DNA from: Lepraria neglecta
Taxonomy: Eukaryota; Ascomycota; Lecanoromycetes; Lecanorales; Stereocaulaceae
DNA: 64,000 bases
Direction of reading: 5' to 3'
Assembly: GCA_033220425.1 (NCBI GenBank)
Contig: CM065646.1
Location: 131,501 to 195,500, forward strand
Of the stretch, positions 22,210-34,957 are shown piece after piece. Numbering within the stretch: the stretch's first letter is position 1; each line of letters starts with the position of its first letter. The notes under the pieces were generated by a model. That model was not told the DNA's origin, ran no database searches, and worked only from the letters and a program-made list of their open reading frames with translations. Both the position numbers and the translations under genes were made by a program.

Positions 22210-23552
22210 ATGCCTCCCAAGAAAGAAGAGAAGAAAGCGAAGCCTGCTGCGGCGAAGGTTGTTGCGGATAAGGTCAAGATTTGCCCCCATCTATGGCCGG
22301 AGACCCGTGCTAATGCATCAAGTCTAGACCTTTGGCATGAAGAATGTGAGCAAGCCACGCCCAACCAACTGTCTTACTCAGCCTACGCGACACTTGATGC
22401 CCTATGAGATACGCATACTGACTGGGCGTCAACTTTAGAAAAAAGGAGCACAAGCACAAAAGCAGATCCAGGCAATCCAATCTCAAGCCGCCCAAGCCAA
22501 AACCCCAGAACAAAAACGAAAAGAAGCCGAGAAGGCACAACGAGAAAAGGATAAAGCTGCTGCAGAACAAGCGAAGCGAGAAACGGCGGAGCTGTTCAAA
22601 CCTGTTCAAGTACAAAAAGTGCCATTTGGAGTGGATCCGAAGACCGTGGTGTGTATATTTTACAAACAGGGGAATTGCGAGAAGGGGAAGAAGTGCAAAT
22701 TCAGTCATGATCTGTCCGTGGAGAGGAAAGGGGAGAAGAAGAACCTGTATCAGGATACGCGGGAAGGAGCGAAGGAAGGAGAGGAGGAAGCTAAGAAGAA
22801 AGATGATATGGCCGATTGGGACGAGGGTCAGTAACCTCCACAAGCCCCGAGTCTACAAGGCGCAGTACTGATGCGTTTGGAATACAGCCAAACTACGAGA
22901 AGTTGTCACAAGCAAGCACGGCAACCCCAAAACAACCACCGACAAAGTTTGCAAATACTTCATCAATGCGGTCGAAGAGGGAAAGTATGGTTGGTTCTGG
23001 ACGTGTCCCAATGGCGGCGATAAATGCATGTATAAGCACAGCTTACCGCCGGGCTTCGTGTTGAAGACAAAGGAACAGAGAGCGGCTGAGAAAGCGTTAA
23101 TGGATAAATCGCCACTGAAAACGTTAACGCTGGAGGATTTCCTGGAGAGTGAGAGGCATAAACTCACGGGAACCTTGACACCCGTAACGCCGGAGTCGTT
23201 CGCGAAGTGGAAGAAGGAGAGACTGGACAAGAAGTCCGCGGAAGATGAGGCACGAATGGCTAAGGAGGCGACTGGACGAGCGATGTTCGAGAAGGGAGGA
23301 TGGGAAGACAGTGAAGAGGAGGACGAGAGCGAGGATGAGGGCGGCGAGGAGGAGGATGCTGATTGGGATATGGAGAGCATGCGGCGGGAGACGGAGAGGA
23401 TTAGGGAGGAGAACGAGAAGAAGAGACTGGAGGGTGTGGTTGGGCAGGCGGCGATTGAGATTGATATCAATGGGCATGACGAGGAAGATGGTGCTGTGGA
23501 AGTGAATGGGGTGGAGACGAATGGGGTGAATGGGCACGATGATGATACATGA
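22210..23552 (+). CDS. tma46: Translation machinery-associated protein 46 / DRG family regulatory protein (4 exons, 377 aa)
   Basis: Exons 22210-22272, 22328-22345, 22439-22826, 22888-23552. Exon 2 is only 18 nt and encodes TFGMKN, the conserved motif after the Lys-rich N-terminus ([11 protein letters not shown]). Then come a charged coiled coil, a first CCCH finger ([20 protein letters not shown]), the conserved [20 protein letters not shown] with a second CCCH unit ([19 protein letters not shown]), and [12 protein letters not shown]. This is the ZC3H15/Dfrp1/Tma46 family, which binds and stabilises the ribosome-associated GTPase Rbg1/DRG1. The tail is strongly acidic. The start follows the family. 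Convergent with prp43. Confidence 0.95.
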
Positions 23553-23584
23553 ATATAGCTCAATTGGGTTATGGATTCGATTTA

Positions 23585-23653
23585 GCGGCATATGAGAAAT
23601 GTTGGGTAACCTCGAAAGCCTGGAAAGCAGATGTTCGAGTCAAGTCATGCCGC
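23585..23653 (+). ncRNA. tRNA-like fold with perfect acceptor stem, probably decayed or chance
   Basis: Just 3' of tma46, GCGGCAT and ATGCCGC form a perfect 7-bp stem with 69 nt end to end, the right size for a tRNA. Inside lie a GAG/CTC pair that could be a D-stem with GGG in the loop, and GTTCGAGTC at the B-box position. The T-stem and anticodon stem do not pair well and no anticodon can be assigned. Either a decayed tRNA gene or an accident. Confidence 0.2.
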
Positions 23654-23879
23654 GGAACAACAACTAGCCAGGTTCTGGGTGTCTGGGAGCGTGGAATGGC
23701 TGTAGTATGAGTATTAAGAAGTACAGCTGATAATACTCTAATCGCTATCTCGGTGCCCAGAAGTCAGGAACAGCTGTGTTCTGGATGTTTATGACAGTAG
23801 GCTTCGAATACACGAAAGTTGCCATGCCTTAGAGCCAATGCACGCTAATGCACGCTAACATGGTGTATTGAGAATTCAT

Positions 23880-26589
<2,710 letters not shown>

Positions 26590-26899
26590 TTTTGCGTGTG
26601 GGCGGTGAAGGCTGGTAGTGTTTGTAGATTTGGTGTGACGAGCCTTCAGTTTCGTGTACGGCTAGATTTTATATCGGCTAGTCCCGATTAGTCTTCATGC
26701 AGGGCAAGAGCCAATAAGATTGCCGACAGCGCAAGGCACGACAACTTTCTCCCCTCACTCCTTGCAATCCTCTTGTTTATGCATTCTTTGTACTGCCTGT
26801 TCTTGTCACTTTGGGCGCCTTTAGTAGTGTAATGATGCGAGGTTGTCACGGATGATTCACGCTTGATTCGCCTAACTATTACTCGTCTCAATCAGTAAC
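26590..26899. other. Shared divergent promoter of prp43 and PRMT5
   Basis: 310 bp between the two starts; no clear TATA box, as is common for housekeeping pairs. No additional gene seen. Confidence 0.55.
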
Positions 26900-29705
26900 A
26901 TGGAGTTTGCGTCCTCGCCTGATGAATACATGCCTACATTTTACATCGGTCAGCATGAGAGTGATCGTACACGTGTCACTCCCGAGCTGCTTCGTCAAGC
27001 TCAAGACTGTAATGTGAGTGGCTCTGTGCCGCAACAGCGACAGCGCCCAGGCTAATTACTTCTTAGTATGATATGCTAACGACTCCCATTACTACTCCTC
27101 ATTTCCATAGCCGTGTGTTGACGCTGCTATCTAACCACCTCAACGAGCTGGAATTGCAACCTACGAGAAGCATACCTGCGCCTGTCATTCCTTCCCTGTC
27201 GCCGTTCGACACACCATTGGCCCCTGGCGAGACCATATCCCAACTGCTGGCGGTGGTCAGCCCATGGATTGACCTTTGTTCGCCTGACCCTGCGGTTTAC
27301 AATATATCTCGTCAGGTTCTCGAGCTGGAAGTGGCATACGCCGCCTTCTGTGGGATTGGAAATATCATATTGCCCAGTCCAAAGTTGCATCACGGTAAGC
27401 TACATGGAGAAGGTGTCACGCAATATGCGTATGCTGTCCAGGAGACATTGAATATCGGACATTATATCCAGATGTCTATATCACTACCAATGATGGACAA
27501 TCCCGAACAAGACAGTGACGAGGTTGTCGGAAGTCTTGCTGAAAGAGCAAGAGGAAAACACCTGGGCTTATCGGAGAGTGGCTTGCAAAAGAATTCCATG
27601 GAGGAGTTGGAGGAGAACGAAGATGGGGGAACAGTCATCTTTTCGCGCAAGAAGCCTGCGAGATTTGACTTCTTTGGCACTTGGGACGCATGGAATGTCA
27701 TAAGGACGTTATGTAAATACAACAATAGGCTTTCCGTAGGTAAGAAATTGAGTCACATTTTCGTTGCAAGTTTCCCCTTGTGCCATCTCTTTGCAAAGCA
27801 CCTTCTGAAACAATGACGGGATGGAGACGCTAAAGCATGATGGTAATTAGGGGCAGTGTTCTTGAGGTACTTCCCTATTGTCTCCTATGGAAATTTTCAT
27901 TGTCAGTGTGGGCAGACTGGCTAATTGTTCGTCTTGTAGCTCTCTCAATCCCTTCACATCTCCCACCTCTCAGTGTGAGCTCGAGATGGCACTCCGAGCC
28001 GCTGCGCCTCTTGTCTATCAGTAGTAAGACGTTCTTCAAGAATCCCTCTGGTTACCCAGCCTTCACCCACAGCCACCAGGCACTCCTTACCCGGTACATG
28101 GGCGGCATTCGGAATCCTCCGTGGCTTTTACTCTATGATGTTGGTCCGATACCTGGATTCGAGAACCCCGAAACCATTGTATCTGCAGCGGATGGCGTCT
28201 TGTCCCCAAGTGAAGCAGCCGATCCTCCATCTCCCACCTCTGCTGAAGCTTCTCAACTCGAGCGAAAGGGTAGCAAGAAATCCACCAAAACCGTAAACGA
28301 TCCTACACCTCATCTCAACTACCTAAGATACCTTCAAAGCCATCAGCCTCCTAGGACGATCCTAGAGCGTTTTGGTGCCGGCTATCAGGACTATCTCCAG
28401 GCGCCTTTGCAACCACTGACTGACAATCTGGAGAGCATTACCTACGAAGTTTTCGAGAAAGATCCAGTCAAGTATGACCAGTACCTAACAGCTATTCAAC
28501 AAGCACTTATCGACTGGCGGGACCAAGGCAAACGGGCCTCGGGTCCCAATGGCCGCATCGTGGTTGCTGTCGTAGGCGCCGGTCGCGGACCACTTGTGAC
28601 CAGAGCTTTGCAAGCAAGCGACGCTACTGGTATACCAATCGAGATGTGGGCCGTGGAGAAAAATCCCAACGCTTTCGTACTATTGCAACGGCATAATGAA
28701 GAGACTTGGGCCAATCGCGTGAACCTGGTTAAATCGGACATGCGGTCTTGGAAAGGGCCACTGCAAGAAAATGTTCCTCAGCCATCAGGCTACACTGGAC
28801 ACTGGCCGCCTCCTCGTAACGAAGACGATACCTCGAATGCCAATATGACGTCCGAAGCAGCACCTCCCCCAGAGCCCCAACTTCCAACTCACGGTCCCAT
28901 CGACATCCTCGTCTCCGAACTCCTCGGCTCCTTTGCCGACAATGAACTCTCGCCAGAGTGCCTCGACGGCATCCTCCCACTTCTAAACCCTACTCACGGC
29001 ATCTCCATTCCCTGCTCTTATAGTGCATACCTCACGCCTATCGCAGCACCAAAGCTACATGCTGACATTGCTGCTCGCGCTCTGAACGATCCGGAAGCAC
29101 CTCACACCCCATATGTGGTGATGCTTCACGCTATCGACTATCTTTCCACCACCTCACGACCATCTACTTCTCGTTCAACTACCTCAGAATCAGTGCCTAC
29201 TCCTGTTCCGAATGTAGTCGAAGCCTGGTCTTTCTCCCATGGTCCCATGAACGCTCTTCCCACTTCTTCGACCAATCTTCACAACACCCGCCATGCCCGT
29301 CTTACATTCAACCTACGGGATCGAGCTGTATGTCACGGTCTGGCTGGTTACTTCGAGGCTGTGCTCTACCCTGGAGTAGAGCTTAGCACTAATCCGCTTA
29401 ATATGGAGGACAAGAGCCCTGGCATGATGAGTTGGTTTCCGATTTATTTCCCCTTAAAGGTATGCCTCCTCCTTGACTACCTTGATGGCGCTCATTGATA
29501 ATGACAGAATCCGCTTTACGCTCCTGACGCTTCTACACTCACGGTGTCTATCTTCCGCGCGACGGACAACAGAAAGGTGTGGTACGAATGGATGGTAGAA
29601 GCGTGGTCGAATCTCATAGGCGGAATCGGAAGCGGCGAGAAGAAGAGAGTAAGATTGGGCGTCAGTGAAGTGGGGAGTTCGAAGAGTGGCGGATGTATGA
29701 TGTGA
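26900..29705 (+). CDS. PRMT5: Protein arginine N-methyltransferase 5 (Skb1/Hsl7 family), 4 exons, 834 aa
   Basis: Exons 26900-27013, 27067-27739, 27940-29459, 29508-29705; all joins in phase. Intron 2 is long (200 bp). The N-terminal TIM-barrel part includes IFSRKKPARFDFFGTWDAWN and NNRLSVALSIPSHLPP. The Rossmann part has VVAVVGAGRGPLVTRAL (SAM-binding motif I, about residue 475), MWAVEKNPNAFVLL, and VSELLGSFADNELSPECLDG, the PRMT5 double-Glu loop. The C-terminal barrel ends in WSNLIGG. PRMT5 makes symmetric dimethylarginine on Sm proteins and histones H4/H3 using S-adenosylmethionine, and in fungi acts in morphogenesis and cell-cycle control. Pro/Ser-rich insertions (around residues 350 and 700) lengthen it beyond the human enzyme. 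Confidence 0.95.
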
Positions 29706-29910
29706 ATAGTAATAGCTGAGCTGCTTATTAGGCTTCGCGTAAATTCTGGCATGCTTTTGCGATGATTAGACGTTTTGTGGGGTGATGACCCTTCATTTGG
29801 GAAACTGTCATGCCTCAACGTAGTAACGCATATGCGTTTATCATGGATGCTTGCCCGTCGATTCTGTCTCAGGGTCTGGACGTCCAAAAGCAAAAAGATA
29901 ACGAGAGTTT

Positions 29911-30052
29911 TCTCAGACTCAGAATCGAACTGAGGCCTTCAAGATGCAGCGCAGATAGATGTCCCACAAACCAAAACGGCAGCTCAGCACCCTTACAGGC
30001 GAATTTGAGTACACTTTAGATATCTGATGTGCTACCACTACGCTATCTGAGC
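29911..30052 (-). tRNA. tRNA-like Pol III unit, anticodon not assigned, possibly intron-bearing or decayed
   Basis: On the minus strand: acceptor GCTCAGA pairs with TCTGAGA except for the first pair (G against A); TA at 8-9; A-box TAGCGTAGTGGTAGC; a perfect T-arm CTCAG-TTCGATT-CTGAG with B-box; and TTTTT about 17 nt downstream as a Pol III terminator. Total 142 nt, so about 70 nt extra between the halves, which a tRNA intron could explain although fungal ones are usually shorter. The D-stem has one mismatch. One folding (CAGAT with ATCTT) places CTA as anticodon, but the loop is not convincing. Alternatives: tRNA pseudogene, or tRNA head of a SINE. Confidence 0.4.
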
Positions 30053-33000
30053 GATTTTTGTGATTTTTGGTCGTATTGCACTATTATCACGATCCATGTT
30101 CAAATTGAAGCCTCCGTCTGGTGAATCTCTCCCCTAGAAGCAAAGGCTCTTCAGAGACGTAAATCTTCGAGATAGACTCATGCACGAAGCGTTTGAGGGA
30201 ATGGGGGACAAGGGACGTTGTTGGGGAAGCGCAATCTGGGTGTATGACGCTCGTTGGCGATGCAATTGGGGTTGGTGAAAGTAGTACATCGATTCGGGGT
30301 ATTTTAGAAAAGAAGTTCGAGTGCAAAAAGACGATGCTTATTGCTCAGACCTCAGATTCGAGTCGAGTTTTCAGGATGCCAGGAGCAGCGGACGTCGAGC
30401 GAACAGAAGCTGCAGCTTAGAGCTTGAACTGTGGATGTGCACATGTTTGCTCAAACACCTTTGAAAGACAACTCTGTCGCGTTAGTACTCAAGCCAGGTT
30501 TCTCGTCTGAATAATACAAAATGAGTCGAAAGAAAACATTATGGGATATCGTTGAGACAAGTTCGAGCCACTTGAGGCGCGGTTTTGCAAGGCTGATATC
30601 ACGTAAGGGGACATTAGTACTCATACTTGAGATAACAGAAAGTGAGGGATTACTGGTATGCGGTCAATTGGAGTTCCGCTTTTAGATACAGACCCTCTCT
30701 CTCTGGATCCAAGAGCAAAGGAAACGTGACCTCCAAGATGAGGAGTCATGTGGAGAGATTTATCGCATGTGCATTATCCTATGATTCGGACTTCCTCAAC
30801 GCTTTCGTGGGGAAATCTGAAGCATTATGAGAGCCAATCCCCTTTTTCCATCATTATCAGGCTCTATCTATCAGCTACGCTAACATGGCTCGAACACCGT
30901 TTGCTTTCCTAGTCAACTTATGTTGGAAATATCATACAATTCACAACAAATTACCACCCCGCCGGCGAAAAGAGTACTCCTCGTTCTTTCGAGCAGGTTG
31001 GGCCGTCGTTGCATCATTACCGAAGGTAGAGAAATATGAAGCTATTCCCGAAGAAGCGAAGGATTCAACGCAGTCTAGAGAATTGGAATTATTTCTGATC
31101 GAACAAGTCAAAAGAGACGCATCCAGACGCCTAGTGCCATTTTCCTTATCTAGAATTTGAAGTAAGTATGATGAATATCCAGCTGACCCATTATCTAACG
31201 CCCGGTACCGGCCGTACAGCCGACTTTGTGTTAGACTGCGAAGACGACCACCACGCAGACAGAAGACATGTACTGTCAATATGGTCCAAGCGGCCCCTCA
31301 AAGGAGAGGAATTCTTCCAGAGACTGCAAACTCAGTCATGTGATTGGTTGATTCTAATCGGACCTTTCTCCTTTTTTTTTTCCAAGCTTGGTCGATCTTA
31401 ATGACACATTTGCATCGATCTACCGTTCTGATATGATTTTCCTTACGTTGGTCGAACAGCATGGAGATAGATTTGAGTGGATCGGCACAATATCAGGCAA
31501 GGCAATGGCAGGCAAAGCATTCCTTGACTTTGTGACTAATGCCCCCAAAGACGAGGTGTAGAATCCGCTTGGGCTAGCCATCTAGAAATACTGTAATCGA
31601 CCCGTAGCATTGGTGGCATTGTCCTGATGCGACTGGAGTCTGATTTCCAATGGAGCACTGAAGATACATCCTGATAGACAAGAAAATATTGTTTCATCGA
31701 CTTCCATATATCAGAGGGGCGGGCATGGCTAGCAATCAGAGATAGGTGAAAAAGGATTTCTGGCGAAGACTCGGCTTCACCAGTGTAGTTCAAATTAAGC
31801 TCATCCTTGTTGAATGACAAAGTGACTTGCCAAAAAGCGTTGTGGAAGTTTCCGTGAACAAATTCTCGTTGCCATATCACCTCCCAAGAAGGATGTGTAT
31901 GAGGTTATTTGATTCGAAACTTCAGTAATGATGTTCATATTTTGTTCAAGCGATGTATCTAAGAAATATCCTCTTGTACCATTCTTGCCCTTCTCTAGGA
32001 CATGCTAAGCATTGCAGGTCACGGTGCAAGATATTTGGCTCATCAGCTCGCAAATACACGTGAGCCGTCTCCAGGTCTTGAAGTGCATTGGTCAGACATA
32101 CACGACAGCTTGCTCCTCCTTCGGTGAACACTATCCCCAAATGGTAGTGCACATAAACACCATGCCTTACGCAAAGAATAGAACTCAGCCTTGCATCCAG
32201 CACCCAAACCCAGCGCTTCCAAGCCGCGCTCACGGCCCTAAACAATCATGTCAAACTCCAACATTTCCCTGAAACGACCCCCGCTTCCCAAGGATTCAAG
32301 CTGACAAGGCTGTGTGCCTGCCTAAATCATGCACGCTGCAAGCAACATGCTGAAATATGAGTCAGAGTGATAATATTATGCAGTACGCGCCCGGGCTTTG
32401 TCTCATCACAAGCACCAACCGCCCACTCCAAGAAAACAGGTGTGGGAGAAAAAGATAGCGCTAGCTAAGCCCATGTACTTTTCACGGCGCTCATTATTTG
32501 ATATGGCCTTCTAGACTAGAGGTGATAGTGATGTGGACAGTGATAATGTATGTAGAGTCATTTGTTGATAGTGATGGTGGCTGGTCATGGTCATGGGCAA
32601 GGAGGTGGAAGTGGGATGAGGATCGGGATCGGGATCGCAGGCATCACACCACACATCCATCCGAGATTGACAGGAGCAATTGACAAAGGGTATCATCAAC
32701 TCCCTCCCTATTCAGAAAATCACCGACATCCCTCGGCCCATCTCACACTCCAACTCCCTAAATAGCAACCTGCCTCCGCCGTCTCACGCATTGCATCTCT
32801 CAGGCGCACCACTGCACTGCACCCCACCTCAGCCCAGCGCTTAAGCCCCCTCCCATTGGCCACCTAAACCCTAACCCCCTGGGCGCCGTCGCAAGAACTC
32901 GCCCTCCATGCGAGGCACATATGGCATGCATATCTTTCCTTTGACCTGCTAATAGAGTTTTCACCCGCCCTTTCATCCAAATTCGGTTGGATCGCAAACC

Positions 33001-33754
33001 GGCTGAGACGGAGGATCAACATCCATGTGCTTTAAGGGGGAAGATTGGCGAATTGGCGGGTTCGATATTATGCATGGGGTTGCATTGAATATGTTAGCTG
33101 CAAAGTATCTAGATTTTGTAGGGCAGGGGATTGAGGCTGATCGTGTTTGGACTTGGGATGTTGAGTGGGGCACGGCGGCTGTAGGGGTGGTGGGTGGTCA
33201 GATGAGGGAACGATGGGATTGAGTTTCAGGACGGAATGAGCACATGGCGCTGACAAGAGGGTGTAGTGGGTATTGAACCAAAGAGATTGGTATCGTATTG
33301 ATACGAGTCAAGTTGTCCAACAAGGCTGAGAGTAGGTATGGGGGGAGAGATTGCGTTTGCCAGAAGGAATGGGAGTAGAGAGATTGTATGGGCAAGAACG
33401 TAAATTGGGTATACGAATTATGTGAATACAATAGTCCTCCAATGTTCAGTCATCCAATTTTTTCCAAAGCCTGAGTGTCACTCAAGTCTATCTAACCAAA
33501 AACGCCATGTGCTAAAGTGACTCGAGGAAAACCAAAATGTAAATGTCCAGCGCGCCCAATGATGCTAGAGAGTGACCGACCCAAATGCTTGTAGTGGTAC
33601 AATTAATCCAAGCGACGCTGCGGTAAAAGACCTCGTAAAGGAACGAGGTTGGGTATCTTCGCAGAAGTGCTGCAAAACCGCGGTAGAAATATAGATGAAT
33701 CACCCTCCCAAGCAAGCGTAATGATAAGTCCAAAACAGGCAGGCCTTTCGTGTT
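30053..33754. other. Gene-poor stretch
   Basis: About 3.7 kb. Best open frames are 30885-31160 (plus, listed below) and 31536-31880 (minus, 114 codons, no motif). A short GGGATC run (three units) lies near 32622, and the right 800 bp has only GT/GA-rich sequence with overlapping small frames on both strands. No convincing gene, tRNA or transposon remnant. Confidence 0.5.
30885..31160 (+). CDS. Weak candidate small gene (91 aa)
   Basis: Open frame with a fair start context (gctaacATG), a charged helical middle (PPRRRKEYSSFFRAGWAVVA, KVEKYEAIPEEAKD) and a charged end. A GTAAGT directly after the stop hints that the frame could splice onward (ccag near 31180), but I could not close a longer model. 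No domain, no signal peptide cleavage site. It may be chance. Confidence 0.25.
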   Translation: MARTPFAFLVNLCWKYHTIHNKLPPRRRKEYSSFFRAGWAVVASLPKVEKYEAIPEEAKDSTQSRELELFLIEQVKRDASRRLVPFSLSRI

Positions 33755-34957
33755 CTAGGCCGCCGATGGTCGCTTCAAAATGCTCTCGCAATTCGCGTCG
33801 AAACGCATGTTCCATAGCCTGATGCCTTGCATCAGGCTCTCTGTCTCTTCCAGCTGCCTGTCTCGTCCGAAGATTGAATCCACGAACTCGATGCCGCTGT
33901 TCTTTCCCATCTTCACTGAGCCCTTGGCTCCCTCCCTCTTTGCCGCCTTCCACATATAGTCCTCGCAGATCTTAAGGAGCTTCTTGAAGCGTGCCCATAA
34001 CCTATCTCCGCTCTCGAGGAAATCCTCAAGAAGTTCCTGATTGTCGAAGGATCTGACGCGAGGCAGGCATTCGTCGGCTCGCTTCATCTTGTGGGACAGC
34101 TTGATGAGCAGCAACCAGAGATCGCCTGCAACCTCTGAGATCGGTGTGTCCGAGCCGTTGCGATAGACAGTCCAGTCATAAATCCATTTGCCGAGCGAGT
34201 TAGCGTCAAAGACGCTTCCAAGTAATAAGACTGGTGACTCAGAGGGATCCCAGTTCTTCAGCGAATAGCCGGCCGGTATGCGATATTTGACCGCATCAGC
34301 AGGTGTTGCCTCTCGTGGTGGTGGCGCGGCTTTTGTCGGTTTCGCTGAAGTCGGTTTAGACTGTGATGACCGACGAGGGCGTGTCTTCTGTGAGTCATGT
34401 GCATCGACAAAGTCGGGCCCCTGATTTGTGAAAAAGTGCTGGTTAGCTTTGAACTTGGCGTATTTGTCTTGTCTTGGGCCGGTTCGCGGCTTGATGTATG
34501 AAAATGTAGGCGAATCATCTGCTTCGTCAGACGTATCAACGTAGATACGCTGGTTCTGCGATTGCACGGACGCGTGACGCCTTGGGTCGGGGTTGTTGCC
34601 ACCGCCACGGGGAGCGGACGTGGAGTAGCGTCGAGGCTTCTCTCTGACGCGGTCGAAATTACTCACATAGTCCTGGTGAACCGGTGGCGACGCGTAGTCT
34701 GGCCGGGTTTTGTAGGGGGCTGCCGAAGGATATCCAGCTGGAGAGTGCCATCCCCCAGGTCCATATGAAGGGTTGTAGCTGGCATGTCGTGAGTGTCCTT
34801 TCTTCGCCTTGGGTGATGTCGTAGGTGATGTCCATTGAGGTGGTATGTAATAGGTGTATTCCGGATGAGGAGGAGGCGAGCTTGAGGGTGAGGTTGATGC
34901 TGAGGTTGTATAATCATATCGTTGGTATCCCATGGGAGGGATTGAATAGTGGTACAT
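33755..34957 (-). CDS. Conserved fungal protein, often labelled 'vegetative cell wall protein gp1' (400 aa)
   Basis: Single exon. The N-terminal half is Pro/Ser/Tyr-rich and disordered (MYHYSIPPMGYQRYDYTT; PSSSPPPHPEYTYYIPP), with basic patches. The folded C-terminal half contains PAGYSLKNWDPSESPVLLLG, SVFDANSLGKWIYDWTVYR, and GDLWLLLIKLSHKMKRADEC, a core widely conserved in Pezizomycotina. There is no signal peptide, so the common database label (taken from a Pro-rich algal wall protein) is probably misleading; a cytosolic or nuclear protein is more likely. Ends SILKRPSAA. Function unknown. Confidence 0.85.
   Translation of the reverse strand: MYHYSIPPMGYQRYDYTTSASTSPSSSPPPHPEYTYYIPPQWTSPTTSPKAKKGHSRHASYNPSYGPGGWHSPAGYPSAAPYKTRPDYASPPVHQDYVSNFDRVREKPRRYSTSAPRGGGNNPDPRRHASVQSQNQRIYVDTSDEADDSPTFSYIKPRTGPRQDKYAKFKANQHFFTNQGPDFVDAHDSQKTRPRRSSQSKPTSAKPTKAAPPPREATPADAVKYRIPAGYSLKNWDPSESPVLLLGSVFDANSLGKWIYDWTVYRNGSDTPISEVAGDLWLLLIKLSHKMKRADECLPRVRSFDNQELLEDFLESGDRLWARFKKLLKICEDYMWKAAKREGAKGSVKMGKNSGIEFVDSIFGRDRQLEETESLMQGIRLWNMRFDANCESILKRPSAA

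Noticed and set aside
22310-22843. 177-codon hydrophobic open frame antisense to tma46
   Set aside because: Leu/Phe-rich because the sense strand codes a Lys/Glu coiled coil; not a membrane protein.
22853-23563. 236-codon open frame antisense to tma46 exon 4
   Set aside because: Ser-rich shadow of the Glu/Asp-rich tail of Tma46.
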